A stretch of 33,930 nt of DNA from Acidovorax defluvii (lineage in GTDB: Bacteria > Pseudomonadota > Gammaproteobacteria > Burkholderiales > Burkholderiaceae_C). A program made the position numbers and the translations under genes. This document shows positions 17,860-25,527 of the stretch, one piece after another; position 1 is the first letter of the stretch, and each line of letters begins with the position of its first letter. The stretch covers positions 103,931-137,860 of the forward strand of contig QLTU01000008.1 of the NCBI GenBank assembly GCA_003268905.1, read 5' to 3'. A model generated the notes under the pieces. It saw nothing but the letters and a program-made list of their open reading frames with translations, was not told where the DNA came from and did not search any database.

Positions 17860-19104
17860 TCAAGCCGTAGCCGGTGTTTTATGCGCGGTGGTCACCGGCA
17901 AAGCCAGCGTCACCAGCCAGCAAATGGCCAGCATCACGGCAGACCCGATGAGGGCGTAAAGAAGCCCGCCCCACTGGTACAGCAGGCCGGACATCAGCGT
18001 GCCCATGAAGCGCCCAAGGGCGTTGGCAGCGTAGTAAAAGCCCACGTCCTCGGCAGCCTTTTCAGAGCCCGCGTAGGCCAGGATGAGGTACGAGTGAACC
18101 GACGAGTTGACGGCGAATGCAAAGCCAAACACACCCAGGCCGCCCACTACCACCCACTCCAGATAGGGCGCCTGCATGGCCACCGCTAAGGCAATGGCCA
18201 CAGGAACCACCGCCAAAATAGCCGACCACAGCCGCGCGGCGGGCACTTCGGTGCTCAGGCCGTCCTGGCTGCGTTTGACGAGTTGCGGCGCCATGGCCTG
18301 CACCAGGCCATAGCCAATGGTCCAGGCCGCCAGAAAGCCGCCCACCATGGTGAATGTCCAACCCTGCGAATACAGAAACACCGGCACACCCACCACAAAC
18401 CACACATCGCGCGCGCCAAACAGCACCACGCGGGCGGCGGCCAGCGCATTGATGCCGGCGTTTTTGGCGAACAGCTCCTTGGCCGATTTGGAGGCCTTGC
18501 TCTTGCCCATCATCCGGGGCAGCGAGGTGACCACGCCCGCCAGCACCATCGCCAGCAGCGCCGCCATGGCCCACAGTGCCTGCTGAAAGCCCAGCGCCTC
18601 CAGCAGCAAACCGCCCAAAAAGAAACCCACGCCCTTCATGGCGTTCTTGCTGCCGGTGAACCAGGCCACCCACTTGAACAGCTGGCCAGCACCCTGCTCT
18701 TGGGCCTGCGCCGAGGTGACCTTGATGGCCGATTTGCTGGCGGTTTTGGTCAAATCTTTGGCTACGCCGCAAATGCCCTGCGCCAGCACCACCCAGGCCA
18801 CCGACATGGCTACCGACCACTCGGGGTTGAGTTGCGCCAGCAAGCTAAAACCGATGATTTGCGTCACCAGCCCCACCGTCAGCATGCGCGTGATGCCATA
18901 GCGCGTGGCCAGCCAGCCGCCAATCAGGTTGGCCAGCACGCCAGCCGCTTCATAGAGCAAAAACAGAAAAGCCAGTGCGAACGGCGAATACCCCAGGCGG
19001 TAAAAATGCAGCAGCACCAGCATGCGCAGTGCGCCATCGGTGAGGGTGAAGCCCCAATAGGCTGCAGTGACGATGGCGTAGTTGCGGGTGGCGTGGCTTT
19101 GCAT
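17860..19104 (-). CDS. arsJ: Organoarsenical efflux permease ArsJ (MFS)
   Basis: A 414-residue major-facilitator transporter with about 10-12 hydrophobic segments. The N-terminus (YAIVTAAYWGFTLTDGALRMLVLLHF) and the loop GVAKDLTKTASKSAIK are typical of ArsJ. ArsJ exports 1-arseno-3-phosphoglycerate, the unstable product made when GAPDH uses arsenate in place of phosphate; outside the cell it breaks down to arsenate. The start is the ATG giving MQSHATRNYA, one base after the stop of the GAPDH gene, so the pair is tightly coupled, as expected for a substrate-maker and exporter. A longer frame upstream overlaps the GAPDH gene and is unlikely. Confidence 0.93.
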   Translation of the reverse strand: MQSHATRNYAIVTAAYWGFTLTDGALRMLVLLHFYRLGYSPFALAFLFLLYEAAGVLANLIGGWLATRYGITRMLTVGLVTQIIGFSLLAQLNPEWSVAMSVAWVVLAQGICGVAKDLTKTASKSAIKVTSAQAQEQGAGQLFKWVAWFTGSKNAMKGVGFFLGGLLLEALGFQQALWAMAALLAMVLAGVVTSLPRMMGKSKASKSAKELFAKNAGINALAAARVVLFGARDVWFVVGVPVFLYSQGWTFTMVGGFLAAWTIGYGLVQAMAPQLVKRSQDGLSTEVPAARLWSAILAVVPVAIALAVAMQAPYLEWVVVGGLGVFGFAFAVNSSVHSYLILAYAGSEKAAEDVGFYYAANALGRFMGTLMSGLLYQWGGLLYALIGSAVMLAICWLVTLALPVTTAHKTPATA

Positions 19105-19105
19105 T

Positions 19106-20149
19106 TCAGACACCCACATCGCGCATGTGGCAGGCCAGATCGACCATGCGGCAGGCATAGCCCATTTCATTGTCGTACCAGGCGTACACCTTCAAGAGCG
19201 TGCCGTCGGTGACCATGGTGGACAACGCATCGACGATGGAGCTGCGCGTATCGCGGGCGTAGTCGGCGCTCACCATGGGCAGCGTTTCGTAACCCAGAAT
19301 GCCCGACAGGTAAGACGATGCAGCGTGCTGGAACAGCGCATTCACCTCCTCGGCCGTTGTCTCACGCTGCAGTTCAAACACGCAATCGGTGAGTGACGCA
19401 TTGAGCACCGGGGCGCGCACCGCGTGGCCGTTGAGCTTGCCCTTGAGCTCTGGGTAAATCAGCGCAATAGCGGTGGCGCTGCCGGTGGACGTGGGTGCCA
19501 GGCTTTCCATGGCACTGCGGGCACGGCGCAGGTCTTTGTGTGGCGCGTCCACCACCACGTTGGTGTTGGTCGGGTTGTGGATGGTGGTGATTTGTCCGTG
19601 ACGGATGCCCAGCTGCTCGTGCACCACTTTCACCACCGGTGCCAGGCAGTTGGTGGTGCACGACGCCGCCGTGACGATGCGGTTTTTGGCAGGGTCGTAC
19701 AGCTGGTGGTTCACGCCGACCACGATGTTGAGCACGTCGCCCACCTTCACCGGCGCGGCCACAATAACGCGCTTGGCGCCGCGGTCCAGGTGGCCCTGAA
19801 TGGTTTCGGGCGTCAAGAATTTGCCGGTGCACTCCAGCACCACGTCTACGCCCAGATCGCCCCAGGGGATGTCTGCCGCTGTGGGGTGCGCGCTGAACGA
19901 GAGCCGCTGGGCGCCGATGGTGATGGCGTTGTCGCCCTCGGCGCCAATGCGCTCGCGCCACTTGCCCTGCACCGTGTCAAACGCCAGCAGGTGGGCGGTG
20001 GCGGCAGCGCCGCCTTTGATTTCATTCAGGTGCACCACTTCCAGGCGATTGCCGCCGCGCGGGTCGTCCAGCGGGCGCTCGGCGGCGCCCATGGCCGCGC
20101 GCAGCACCAGACGGCCAATGCGGCCCATTCCGTTGATACCGACTTTCAT
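19106..20149 (-). CDS. ArsJ-associated glyceraldehyde-3-phosphate dehydrogenase
   Basis: A 347-residue NAD-dependent GAPDH. Rossmann start [14 protein letters not shown], catalytic [10 protein letters not shown] with the nucleophile C164, and C-terminal [17 protein letters not shown]. In this genetic context it forms 1-arseno-3-phosphoglycerate from G3P, NAD+ and arsenate, which the adjacent ArsJ expels. It differs from ordinary glycolytic GAPDH by an insertion around residues 24-34 ([20 protein letters not shown]), common in the ars-linked clade as I recall it. The ATG is preceded by AAGAAAG. The upstream gap holds its own promoter-like sequence with an inverted repeat (20171-20204). A housekeeping copy is expected elsewhere in the genome. 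Confidence 0.94.
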   Translation of the reverse strand: MKVGINGMGRIGRLVLRAAMGAAERPLDDPRGGNRLEVVHLNEIKGGAAATAHLLAFDTVQGKWRERIGAEGDNAITIGAQRLSFSAHPTAADIPWGDLGVDVVLECTGKFLTPETIQGHLDRGAKRVIVAAPVKVGDVLNIVVGVNHQLYDPAKNRIVTAASCTTNCLAPVVKVVHEQLGIRHGQITTIHNPTNTNVVVDAPHKDLRRARSAMESLAPTSTGSATAIALIYPELKGKLNGHAVRAPVLNASLTDCVFELQRETTAEEVNALFQHAASSYLSGILGYETLPMVSADYARDTRSSIVDALSTMVTDGTLLKVYAWYDNEMGYACRMVDLACHMRDVGV

Positions 20150-20170
20150 GACACGCTTTCTTTTATTAGT

Positions 20171-20204
20171 TCTATATTCATTGAAATATTGCATTATTCA
20201 ATGA
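20171..20204 (-). promoter_or_regulatory. Promoter with operator-like inverted repeat upstream of the GAPDH gene
   Basis: On the minus strand a -35 TTGAAT (20196-20201) and a -10 TATAGA (20171-20176), 19 bases apart, frame a perfect 8-bp inverted repeat TCATTGAA (20178-20185) and TTCAATGA (20197-20204) with an 11-base spacer. The region is AT-rich against a GC-rich background. It shares the block TTGAATWAT with the operator before arsR, so a second ArsR-controlled promoter inside the operon is plausible. The 19-base spacing is suboptimal. Confidence 0.45.
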
Positions 20205-20283
20205 CAGATGGATGACAGATCGTTGGAGTGACCGCGCAACTGCGCAAGCCACCCCCCCAACGGCAACCTCGTTCAGAGACGCT

Positions 20284-20769
20284 TCAGCATTGGCCCGGAG
20301 CGCAGCACGCCGCTGCGGCCTTGTCGCGGCCCGGCACGGCCGCGCGTGCGGCGGCGGGCGCACAGCATGCACCGACTTCGGGGGTTTTGCCCGGCTCGTT
20401 GAACACCGGAATATTGCCCAGCGTGTGGAAATGCTCCCAGGCAATGCCTTGGGGATCGGTGATCCAGTGCTTTTCGCTGCGGGCATAGCAGCAGCTGGTG
20501 GCACCTTCGTCAAGCAGCGCCATATCGGCCGATTCGGCGCGGGCTTTCAACTGCGCCAGCTCGGCTGCATCGTCCACCTGAAAACCCAGGTGATCCAGCC
20601 CCGGCTTGTCGCCCCGGGTAGAGATCGCAAAGTTCACGCGCGGGTCGTCCAGCATCCACTTGGCGTAGTCCGCTTCAACGCGCGCCGGCTCGGCGGCAAA
20701 CAGCCGCGAATAAAACGCAATGCTCTGGGCAAGATCATCGACATGGATGTGGACGTGGAATCGCTTCAT
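20284..20769 (-). CDS. arsI: ArsI-type C-As lyase (VOC/glyoxalase-fold dioxygenase)
   Basis: A 161-residue vicinal-oxygen-chelate protein of the ArsI/CadI family. ArsI is an Fe(II)-dependent dioxygenase that cleaves the carbon-arsenic bond of trivalent organoarsenicals such as methylarsenite or reduced aromatic arsenicals. Candidate metal ligands are H5 or H7 (MKRFHVHIHV), H60 (LDHLGF) and E112 (WEHFH). The vicinal cysteine pair C93-C94 (TSCCYARSEK) matches the arsenical-binding pair of characterised ArsI. After about residue 130 there is an extra tail with two CCAP motifs (C135-C136, C155-C156) and a terminal cysteine (C161). The ATG is preceded by AAGGAG. It follows arsR by 16 bases. CadI-like metal binding without lyase activity is the alternative. 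Confidence 0.88.
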   Translation of the reverse strand: MKRFHVHIHVDDLAQSIAFYSRLFAAEPARVEADYAKWMLDDPRVNFAISTRGDKPGLDHLGFQVDDAAELAQLKARAESADMALLDEGATSCCYARSEKHWITDPQGIAWEHFHTLGNIPVFNEPGKTPEVGACCAPAAARAAVPGRDKAAAACCAPGQC

Positions 20770-20785
20770 GGTGGTCTCCTTGTAT

Positions 20786-21109
20786 TCAGCAATCGCACGA
20801 CGTTGCCTGGGGCGCCAGGCAGTCAGCGCCCTGGCAACAGTTTTCGGTCAGAAAGCCCAGCAACTCGTTCATGGTGGTGATGGATGCACGGTAAATCAGG
20901 TTGCGGCCCTGGCGCTCCTGGCTCACCAGATTTGAATGGGTGAGTTCTTTGAGATGAAACGACAGGGTGTTGGGTGCCACATCCAGCAGCTCTGCCAGTG
21001 CACCGGGCGTAAGCCCCTCGGTGCCGGCCACGACCAGCGCACGAAACACCCTCAGGCGCACCTCCTGGGCCAGGGCGGCGAGCGAACGGACAGCGTCAAT
21101 TTCAGTCAT
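20786..21109 (-). CDS. arsR: ArsR family arsenic-responsive repressor
   Basis: A 107-residue winged-helix ArsR/SmtB repressor that leaves its operator when As(III) binds. The HTH region is LTPGALAELLDVAPNTLSFHLKELTHSNLV (split around residues 33-62) and the wing is ERQGRNLIYRAS. There is no CxC pair in the recognition helix; instead cysteines cluster at the C-terminus: C91-C92, C97, C105 and C107. This resembles the A. ferrooxidans-type ArsR, which uses C-terminal vicinal cysteines. The ATG giving MTEIDAVRSL is preferred; a longer frame would run through the promoter. First gene of the minus-strand operon, divergent from arsA. Confidence 0.93.
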   Translation of the reverse strand: MTEIDAVRSLAALAQEVRLRVFRALVVAGTEGLTPGALAELLDVAPNTLSFHLKELTHSNLVSQERQGRNLIYRASITTMNELLGFLTENCCQGADCLAPQATSCDC

Positions 21110-21115
21110 GCAGCA

Positions 21116-21145
21116 ACTATACAATGATTGTTGAATTATTGTAAA
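21116..21145 (-). promoter_or_regulatory. arsR promoter with probable ArsR operator
   Basis: Minus-strand -35 TTTACA (21140-21145) and -10 TATAGT (21116-21121) are separated by 18 bases. Between and overlapping them is an inverted repeat, ACAATGATT (21121-21129) and AATTATTGT (21134-21142), matching at 8 of 9 pairs with spacer GTTG. A bound dimer would block RNA polymerase. The 92-base gap is shared with the divergent arsA, whose promoter must also lie here, so one operator could control both directions. Confidence 0.6.
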
Positions 21146-21201
21146 GTACCGCCATTGGCGCCTTGCACCTTCACCACCTGCGCGCACTTTTCACGAATCC
21201 C

Positions 21202-22962
21202 ATGCCCACACCCATCGCCCTTCTGGATCAGCCCACCAAGTACCTTTTCTTTACGGGCAAGGGCGGCGTGGGTAAAACCTCGGTTTCCACTGCCGTGTCG
21301 ATCGGGCTGGCAGACGCGGGCAAAAAGGTGCTGCTGGTCAGCACGGATGCCGCCTCCAACCTCGATGAAATGCTGGGCATCGAGTTGAGCAACCAGCCGG
21401 TGGCGGTGCCCGGCGTGCCCGGCCTGCAGGTGCTCAACATCGACCCCGATGCCGCGGCCGTGGATTACCGTGCGCGCGTGGTGGGGCAGATGGGCCCGCA
21501 GGCCAGCGACCAGGACATTGCCACGGTGCGCGAGCAGTTGTCTGGCGCGTGCACAACCGAAATCGCCACGTTTGACGAATTTTCCAGCCTCCTGTCGCAA
21601 GGCGGTGCCGCCTATGACCACGTCGTGTTCGACACGGCCCCCACGGGGCACACGCTCAGGCTGCTGAGCCTGCCCAAGGCCTGGAGCGGTTTTCTGGAAG
21701 GCAACGACCGCGGCGCATCCTGCCTGGGGCCGCACTCGGGCCTGAAAATGCAAGAGCAGCTTTTCAACGCAGCCCTGGCCGCACTCAACGACGCCACACA
21801 AACCACCGTGGTGCTGGTAGCCCGGCCCGATAAAGGCGCGCTGGATGAGGCGGCCCGCACCTCGGATGAGCTGCGCGCGCTGGGCCTGACGAACCAGCGG
21901 CTGGTGGTGAATGCCGTGTTCCATCGCACCCATGCAGACGACCCGATTGCCACGGCCATCGAGGCACTGGGGCGCAAAGCGCTCGACGAGATGCCCGCTG
22001 CGTTGCGCTGCCTGGTGGCCGACCACATTCCACTGCGGGCAGTGGACTCGGTGGGTTTGCCTGCACTGCGCGGACTGCTGGCCTCAAAACCCACAGCGGC
22101 AACGGGCGCAGCCACCCCCGCAGCGCCCGCCATGGACCACCACAAGCTGTCCGAGCTGGTGGCCGAGCTGGCGCAGGGTGAGCGGGGCCTGATCATGGTC
22201 ATGGGCAAAGGCGGGGTGGGCAAAACCACCATTGCCGCCGCCATTGCACTGGGGCTGGTTCACCAGGGAAAGTCCGTGCACCTGACGACGACCGACCCTG
22301 CTGCGCACCTGGCCGTCACACTGAACGGAGAGGTGCCAGGGCTTAGCGTAGGCCGCATCGACCCGCAGGCCGAAACGCAGAAATACGTGGACAAGATTGT
22401 GGCCGCCCGCTCGGCCACCCTGACCGAGGACGAGAAAGCGCTGCTCATCGAAGACCTGCGCTCGCCCTGCACCGAAGAAGTGGCGGTGTTCCACGCCTTC
22501 TCGCATGTGGTGTCGCAGGCCCGAAGCGCGTTTGTGGTGATGGACACCGCGCCCACGGGCCACTCTTTGCTGCTGATGGATGCCACCGGCGCCTACCACC
22601 GCCAGATGGTGCGCGAATTTGAAGGCAAAGCCGCCGGGCGCATCGTGACGCCGCTGATGCGGCTGCAAGACGCCGACTACACCAAGATCATCCTGGTCAC
22701 GCTGCCCGAAGTCACCCCGGTGTCGCAGGCTGTTGCGCTACAGGACGACTTGCGCCGGGCCCAGATTGAGCCCTTTGCCTGGGTGGTCAACAAATCACTG
22801 CTGGCAACCGGCACGGCGGACCCCTTGCTGCAAGCGCGCCTCCATAGCGAGCGCCAGCAGATGGAACGGGTGGCCGCGCACACGCGCCACGACGTGCTGG
22901 TGGTGCCATGGACGGCGGAGCCCCCCATTGGCATCAGCGCGCTCGAAAAGCTGCTGGGCTGA
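21202..22962 (+). CDS. arsA: Arsenite-stimulated ATPase ArsA
   Basis: A 586-residue soluble ATPase made of two homologous halves, each with a deviant Walker A GKGGVGKT (residues 19-26 and 335-342) and a DTAPTGHT/S signal-transducing motif. The three As(III)-site cysteines are present: C117 (GACTTE), C174 (GASCLGP) and C423 (SPCTEE), corresponding to C113, C172 and C422 of the R773 enzyme. ArsA energises an arsenite permease. No arsB or arsD is in the window; the only candidate partner is ACR3. The start giving MPTPIALLDQPTKYLFF is preferred over an in-frame ATG 13 codons upstream. The gene is divergent from arsR and shares its regulatory gap. Confidence 0.95.
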   Translation: MPTPIALLDQPTKYLFFTGKGGVGKTSVSTAVSIGLADAGKKVLLVSTDAASNLDEMLGIELSNQPVAVPGVPGLQVLNIDPDAAAVDYRARVVGQMGPQASDQDIATVREQLSGACTTEIATFDEFSSLLSQGGAAYDHVVFDTAPTGHTLRLLSLPKAWSGFLEGNDRGASCLGPHSGLKMQEQLFNAALAALNDATQTTVVLVARPDKGALDEAARTSDELRALGLTNQRLVVNAVFHRTHADDPIATAIEALGRKALDEMPAALRCLVADHIPLRAVDSVGLPALRGLLASKPTAATGAATPAAPAMDHHKLSELVAELAQGERGLIMVMGKGGVGKTTIAAAIALGLVHQGKSVHLTTTDPAAHLAVTLNGEVPGLSVGRIDPQAETQKYVDKIVAARSATLTEDEKALLIEDLRSPCTEEVAVFHAFSHVVSQARSAFVVMDTAPTGHSLLLMDATGAYHRQMVREFEGKAAGRIVTPLMRLQDADYTKIILVTLPEVTPVSQAVALQDDLRRAQIEPFAWVVNKSLLATGTADPLLQARLHSERQQMERVAAHTRHDVLVVPWTAEPPIGISALEKLLG

Positions 22963-23018
22963 TGCGGCGGCACCAACCCTGAACATCCTCCACGTTCTGC
23001 GCCGCGGCCTACCCCGCT

Positions 23019-23501
23019 TTATTTCGCCGGATCGTTGCCACCCACCAGCAGCGCACCCACCGCAAGCCCCACGGCAAACGCCCCATAGACCGCCGCAAGA
23101 GACCGATGCGACAGACGGTGTTCGAAGCCGGGCGTGAGCCGCTCCGGGGTTAGTTGAAAATCTACGAAACAGGCTGCCGCACTGGTGGCCATGCTGCCAG
23201 CCAGCACGGCGCCGGGGTTGCGGGCTACCGGTCGCCCATGCAGCACCCCTGCAAACAGCGCCCCCCAGAATACGGACGCCCCATGGTGGGTGAGGTAGCC
23301 CAGCACCGTGTGTTTGATATCGGTCTGCCGGAAATACAGGGCTTCTTCGCGCCAATACCAGTGGCTCACGGCATTGATGGGCGCCGCCGAACTTCCGGTT
23401 TCCCGCCGGCCGCACACCATGAGTGCAGCGGCCGAAAAAAGGCTCGCCGCGGTCCCCGCCGTCAAGGCCCGCGTGATGGTGGATCGGAGTGCCGGTGTCA
23501 T
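23019..23501 (-). CDS. Conserved membrane protein of unknown function
   Basis: A 160-residue protein with about four hydrophobic segments: LTAGTAASLFSAAALMV, GASVFWGALFAGVL, AVLAGSMATSAAACFV and LAAVYGAFAVGLAVGALLV. Between the first two is a conserved-looking polar stretch (APINAVSHWYWREEAL ... TDIKHTVLGYLTHHGAS) rich in His and Trp, and TPERLTPGFEHRLS precedes the last segment. I recognise the general type as a widespread proteobacterial hypothetical protein but can name no function. The frame is open 76 codons further upstream, but only the part from MTPALRSTI looks coding. It is convergent with arsA and divergent from the I78 lipoprotein. Confidence 0.7.
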   Translation of the reverse strand: MTPALRSTITRALTAGTAASLFSAAALMVCGRRETGSSAAPINAVSHWYWREEALYFRQTDIKHTVLGYLTHHGASVFWGALFAGVLHGRPVARNPGAVLAGSMATSAAACFVDFQLTPERLTPGFEHRLSHRSLAAVYGAFAVGLAVGALLVGGNDPAK

Positions 23502-23525
23502 GGCCACAGTTTCACTGAATCCGCC

Positions 23526-23617
23526 GACGGGTCTGTAGGACGCAAGCGAAGGAACCCGTCCCTGTTGCAAAGCCGCTTTGTGGCACCTCCGCTCCCGCTG
23601 TGTTCCACCAGTGGAAC
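23526..23617. promoter_or_regulatory. Two inverted repeats in a divergent intergenic region
   Basis: The 227-base gap between the membrane-protein start (23501) and the I78 gene (23729) contains two inverted repeats. One is a compact palindrome GTTCCAC-CA-GTGGAAC (23602-23617); the other is a looser pair GACGGGT (23526-23532) and ACCCGTC (23554-23560) with a 21-base loop. The first is operator-like; the second could fold in the 5' leader of the membrane-protein mRNA. No known riboswitch consensus was recognised. Confidence 0.4.
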
Positions 23618-23728
23618 GGACAATCCAGCCAGCACCCGTTACCTGTGGTGACAGCCACGGCACTCTGCGCACGCTAAGGTATCCCCTCCAACGGCGTGCC
23701 ACGCCACCGATTCCTCCAGGAGACAACA

Positions 23729-24112
23729 ATGCAGATGACCCGAGCCCTCACCCTGTCCGCCAGCCTGACCGCTGGCCTGTGCGCCGCTTTGCTGGCGGGC
23801 TGCGCGGGCATGCAAAGTGGCGCGGGTACAGCGGGAGCAGGTGGGATGGGCGGGACTGCGGGAGCCACGGGCGCGGCGCCTGCATCGGTGGGCCCCGGGC
23901 CGCGCGGCGGCGTGTGCAATGCGGCGCCCGCCCAGGGCGTGATCGGCAAGCAGGGAACCCCGTCGGTGATCGAGCAGGCCCGCGTGGCCTCAGGCGCGGC
24001 CATGGCACGCCTGCTGCATCCCCGCCAGGCGGTGACGCTGGAGTTCAACACCGAACGCCTGAACCTGGTGGTGGATGGCAACGGGCGCATCACGGCGGTG
24101 CGCTGCGGCTGA
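23729..24112 (+). CDS. I78 family peptidase inhibitor-like lipoprotein
   Basis: A 127-residue envelope lipoprotein. The signal sequence ends in the lipobox LLAGC (lipid cysteine C25), followed by a Gly/Ala-rich linker (residues about 28-65) and a compact domain from VCNAAPAQGVIGKQ to the C-terminal VDGNGRITAVRCG. The pattern CNA...IGK ... ARxxSGA ... LxVxxDxxGxIxxVxCG is that of inhibitor family I78, small serine-protease inhibitors. The two flanking cysteines probably form a disulfide. The start has AGGAG six bases upstream. Role here is inferred as protection against extracellular or periplasmic proteases. Confidence 0.85.
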   Translation: MQMTRALTLSASLTAGLCAALLAGCAGMQSGAGTAGAGGMGGTAGATGAAPASVGPGPRGGVCNAAPAQGVIGKQGTPSVIEQARVASGAAMARLLHPRQAVTLEFNTERLNLVVDGNGRITAVRCG

Positions 24113-24162
24113 ACAGGCGCCGCGGCCACCTGCACGATGGCGGCTGTCTTCACCTTTTTGCT

Positions 24163-24220
24163 CATATTTTGATAGCTGCTTGCGCTTTACCAATAAGCGC
24201 TAGAGCCATATTTGATGCAT
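24163..24220. repeat. Dispersed palindromic intergenic element, copy 4 (inverted)
   Basis: Reads GATAGCTGCTTGCGCTTTA, then ATAAGCGCTAGAGCCATAT, i.e. the reverse complement of the orientation at 26131. Placed between the convergent I78 and hemW genes; the remaining bases of that 154-base gap hold nothing recognised. Confidence 0.7.
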
Positions 24221-24266
24221 ATTCTTTGACCAGCAGTGACGGCATTTCGCCCTGGTCTTGCGCCGG

Positions 24267-25520
24267 TCAGTCGGCCAAAAAGAGCGCCTGCAGATCGTTC
24301 AAGAAATCAAACCCGCGCTCGGTGGGGCGCACACGGGCCATGTCGCGGGTGATCAGGCCCTTGCGCTCGGCCTCGTCCAGCGCCTTGGCAATGGCGGTGA
24401 CGGGCAGCCCGGTGCGCTCTACAAAATCCTGCAAGGCAAAACCCTCGCGCAGGCGCAGCGCATTGAGCATGTATTCAAACGGCAAGTCGGCCCGGCGCAC
24501 GTCCTCGTCCTGCGCCAGGGCACGGCCTGCCAGCGCGTTGTCCATGTAGAGACGCGGATCGCGAAAACGCGTCTGGCGCACCACGCGGTGGGCAAAGCTG
24601 AGCTTGCTGTGCGCGCCCGCGCCCAGCCCCAGGTAGTCGCCAAACTGCCAGTAGTTGGTGTTGTGAAAACACGCATGGCCTGGCCGGGCGTAGGCCGAAA
24701 TCTCATAGCGCGCCAGCCCCGCCTGGCCCGTCATCTCGGTGATGCGGTCGAGCATGGCGTAGGCATCATCGTCCGGTGGAATGGCGGGCGGAAACTTGGC
24801 GAAGTAGGTGTTGGGCTCGATGGTGAGGTGGTAGATGGAGATGTGCGGCGGCGCCAGCGCCAGCGCGGTGGCCATGTCCTGCTCCAGCTCTTGCAGCGTC
24901 TGGCCAGGCAGCGCATACATGATGTCCAGGTTGAAGGTATCGAAGGCCTGCGCCGCCTCCTGCACAGCGGCCAGCGCCTGCGCGCGGTCGTGCACGCGGC
25001 CCAGGGCCTTCAGGTGCCGGTCGTTAAAACTTTGCACGCCCACCGACAGGCGCGTGACGCCGGCCGCGCGGAAGGCGTGAAACCGGTTTTTTTCAAACGT
25101 GCCGGGGTTGGCCTCCAGGGTAATTTCGCAATCGGCCGCCAGCGGCAGGCGCGCGCGAATGTCGCCGATCAGGCGGTCGATGGACTGCGGCGAAAACAGG
25201 CTGGGCGTGCCGCCGCCGATGAAGATGCTGTGCACGCTGCGGCCCCACACCAGGGGCAGCGCCGCCTCCAGATCAGCCATCAGGGCATCAAGGTAGCGGG
25301 CCTCGGGCAACGCATTGCCCGCCCCGTCCACTTCGCGCCACTCGTGCGAGTTGAAATCGCAATACGGGCATTTCTTCAGACACCAGGGCAGGTGCACATA
25401 CAGGGCCAGCGGCGGCAGGCTGGTGAGCTGCAGCACCCCCGGGCGCATGTAGTGCTGGATGTCGCGCACCTGCGCGGGCGCGGCCTCAGCAGCGGGAACG
25501 ATGGGGATGGAAACTGCCAT
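24267..25520 (-). CDS. hemW: HemW, radical-SAM heme chaperone
   Basis: A 417-residue radical SAM protein of the HemN/HemW family. It shows C47-x3-C51-x2-C54 (WCLKKCPYCDF) for the [4Fe-4S] cluster, GGGTPS at 102-107, and a C-terminal HemN_C-type domain ending RPTERGFDFLNDLQALFL. HemW binds heme and delivers it to target proteins such as respiratory enzymes; many are misannotated as coproporphyrinogen dehydrogenase. The N-terminal 33 residues before LALYVHLPWC are an extension; a shorter start is possible, but none has a better ribosome site. It follows rdgB by 7 bases, as in many proteobacteria (rdgB-hemW). Confidence 0.94.
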   Translation of the reverse strand: MAVSIPIVPAAEAAPAQVRDIQHYMRPGVLQLTSLPPLALYVHLPWCLKKCPYCDFNSHEWREVDGAGNALPEARYLDALMADLEAALPLVWGRSVHSIFIGGGTPSLFSPQSIDRLIGDIRARLPLAADCEITLEANPGTFEKNRFHAFRAAGVTRLSVGVQSFNDRHLKALGRVHDRAQALAAVQEAAQAFDTFNLDIMYALPGQTLQELEQDMATALALAPPHISIYHLTIEPNTYFAKFPPAIPPDDDAYAMLDRITEMTGQAGLARYEISAYARPGHACFHNTNYWQFGDYLGLGAGAHSKLSFAHRVVRQTRFRDPRLYMDNALAGRALAQDEDVRRADLPFEYMLNALRLREGFALQDFVERTGLPVTAIAKALDEAERKGLITRDMARVRPTERGFDFLNDLQALFLAD

Positions 25521-25527
25521 GGTGAAT

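Noticed and set aside
23502..23728. Cobalamin or other known riboswitch upstream of the membrane protein
   Set aside because: No conserved riboswitch core could be matched; only simple inverted repeats are present.
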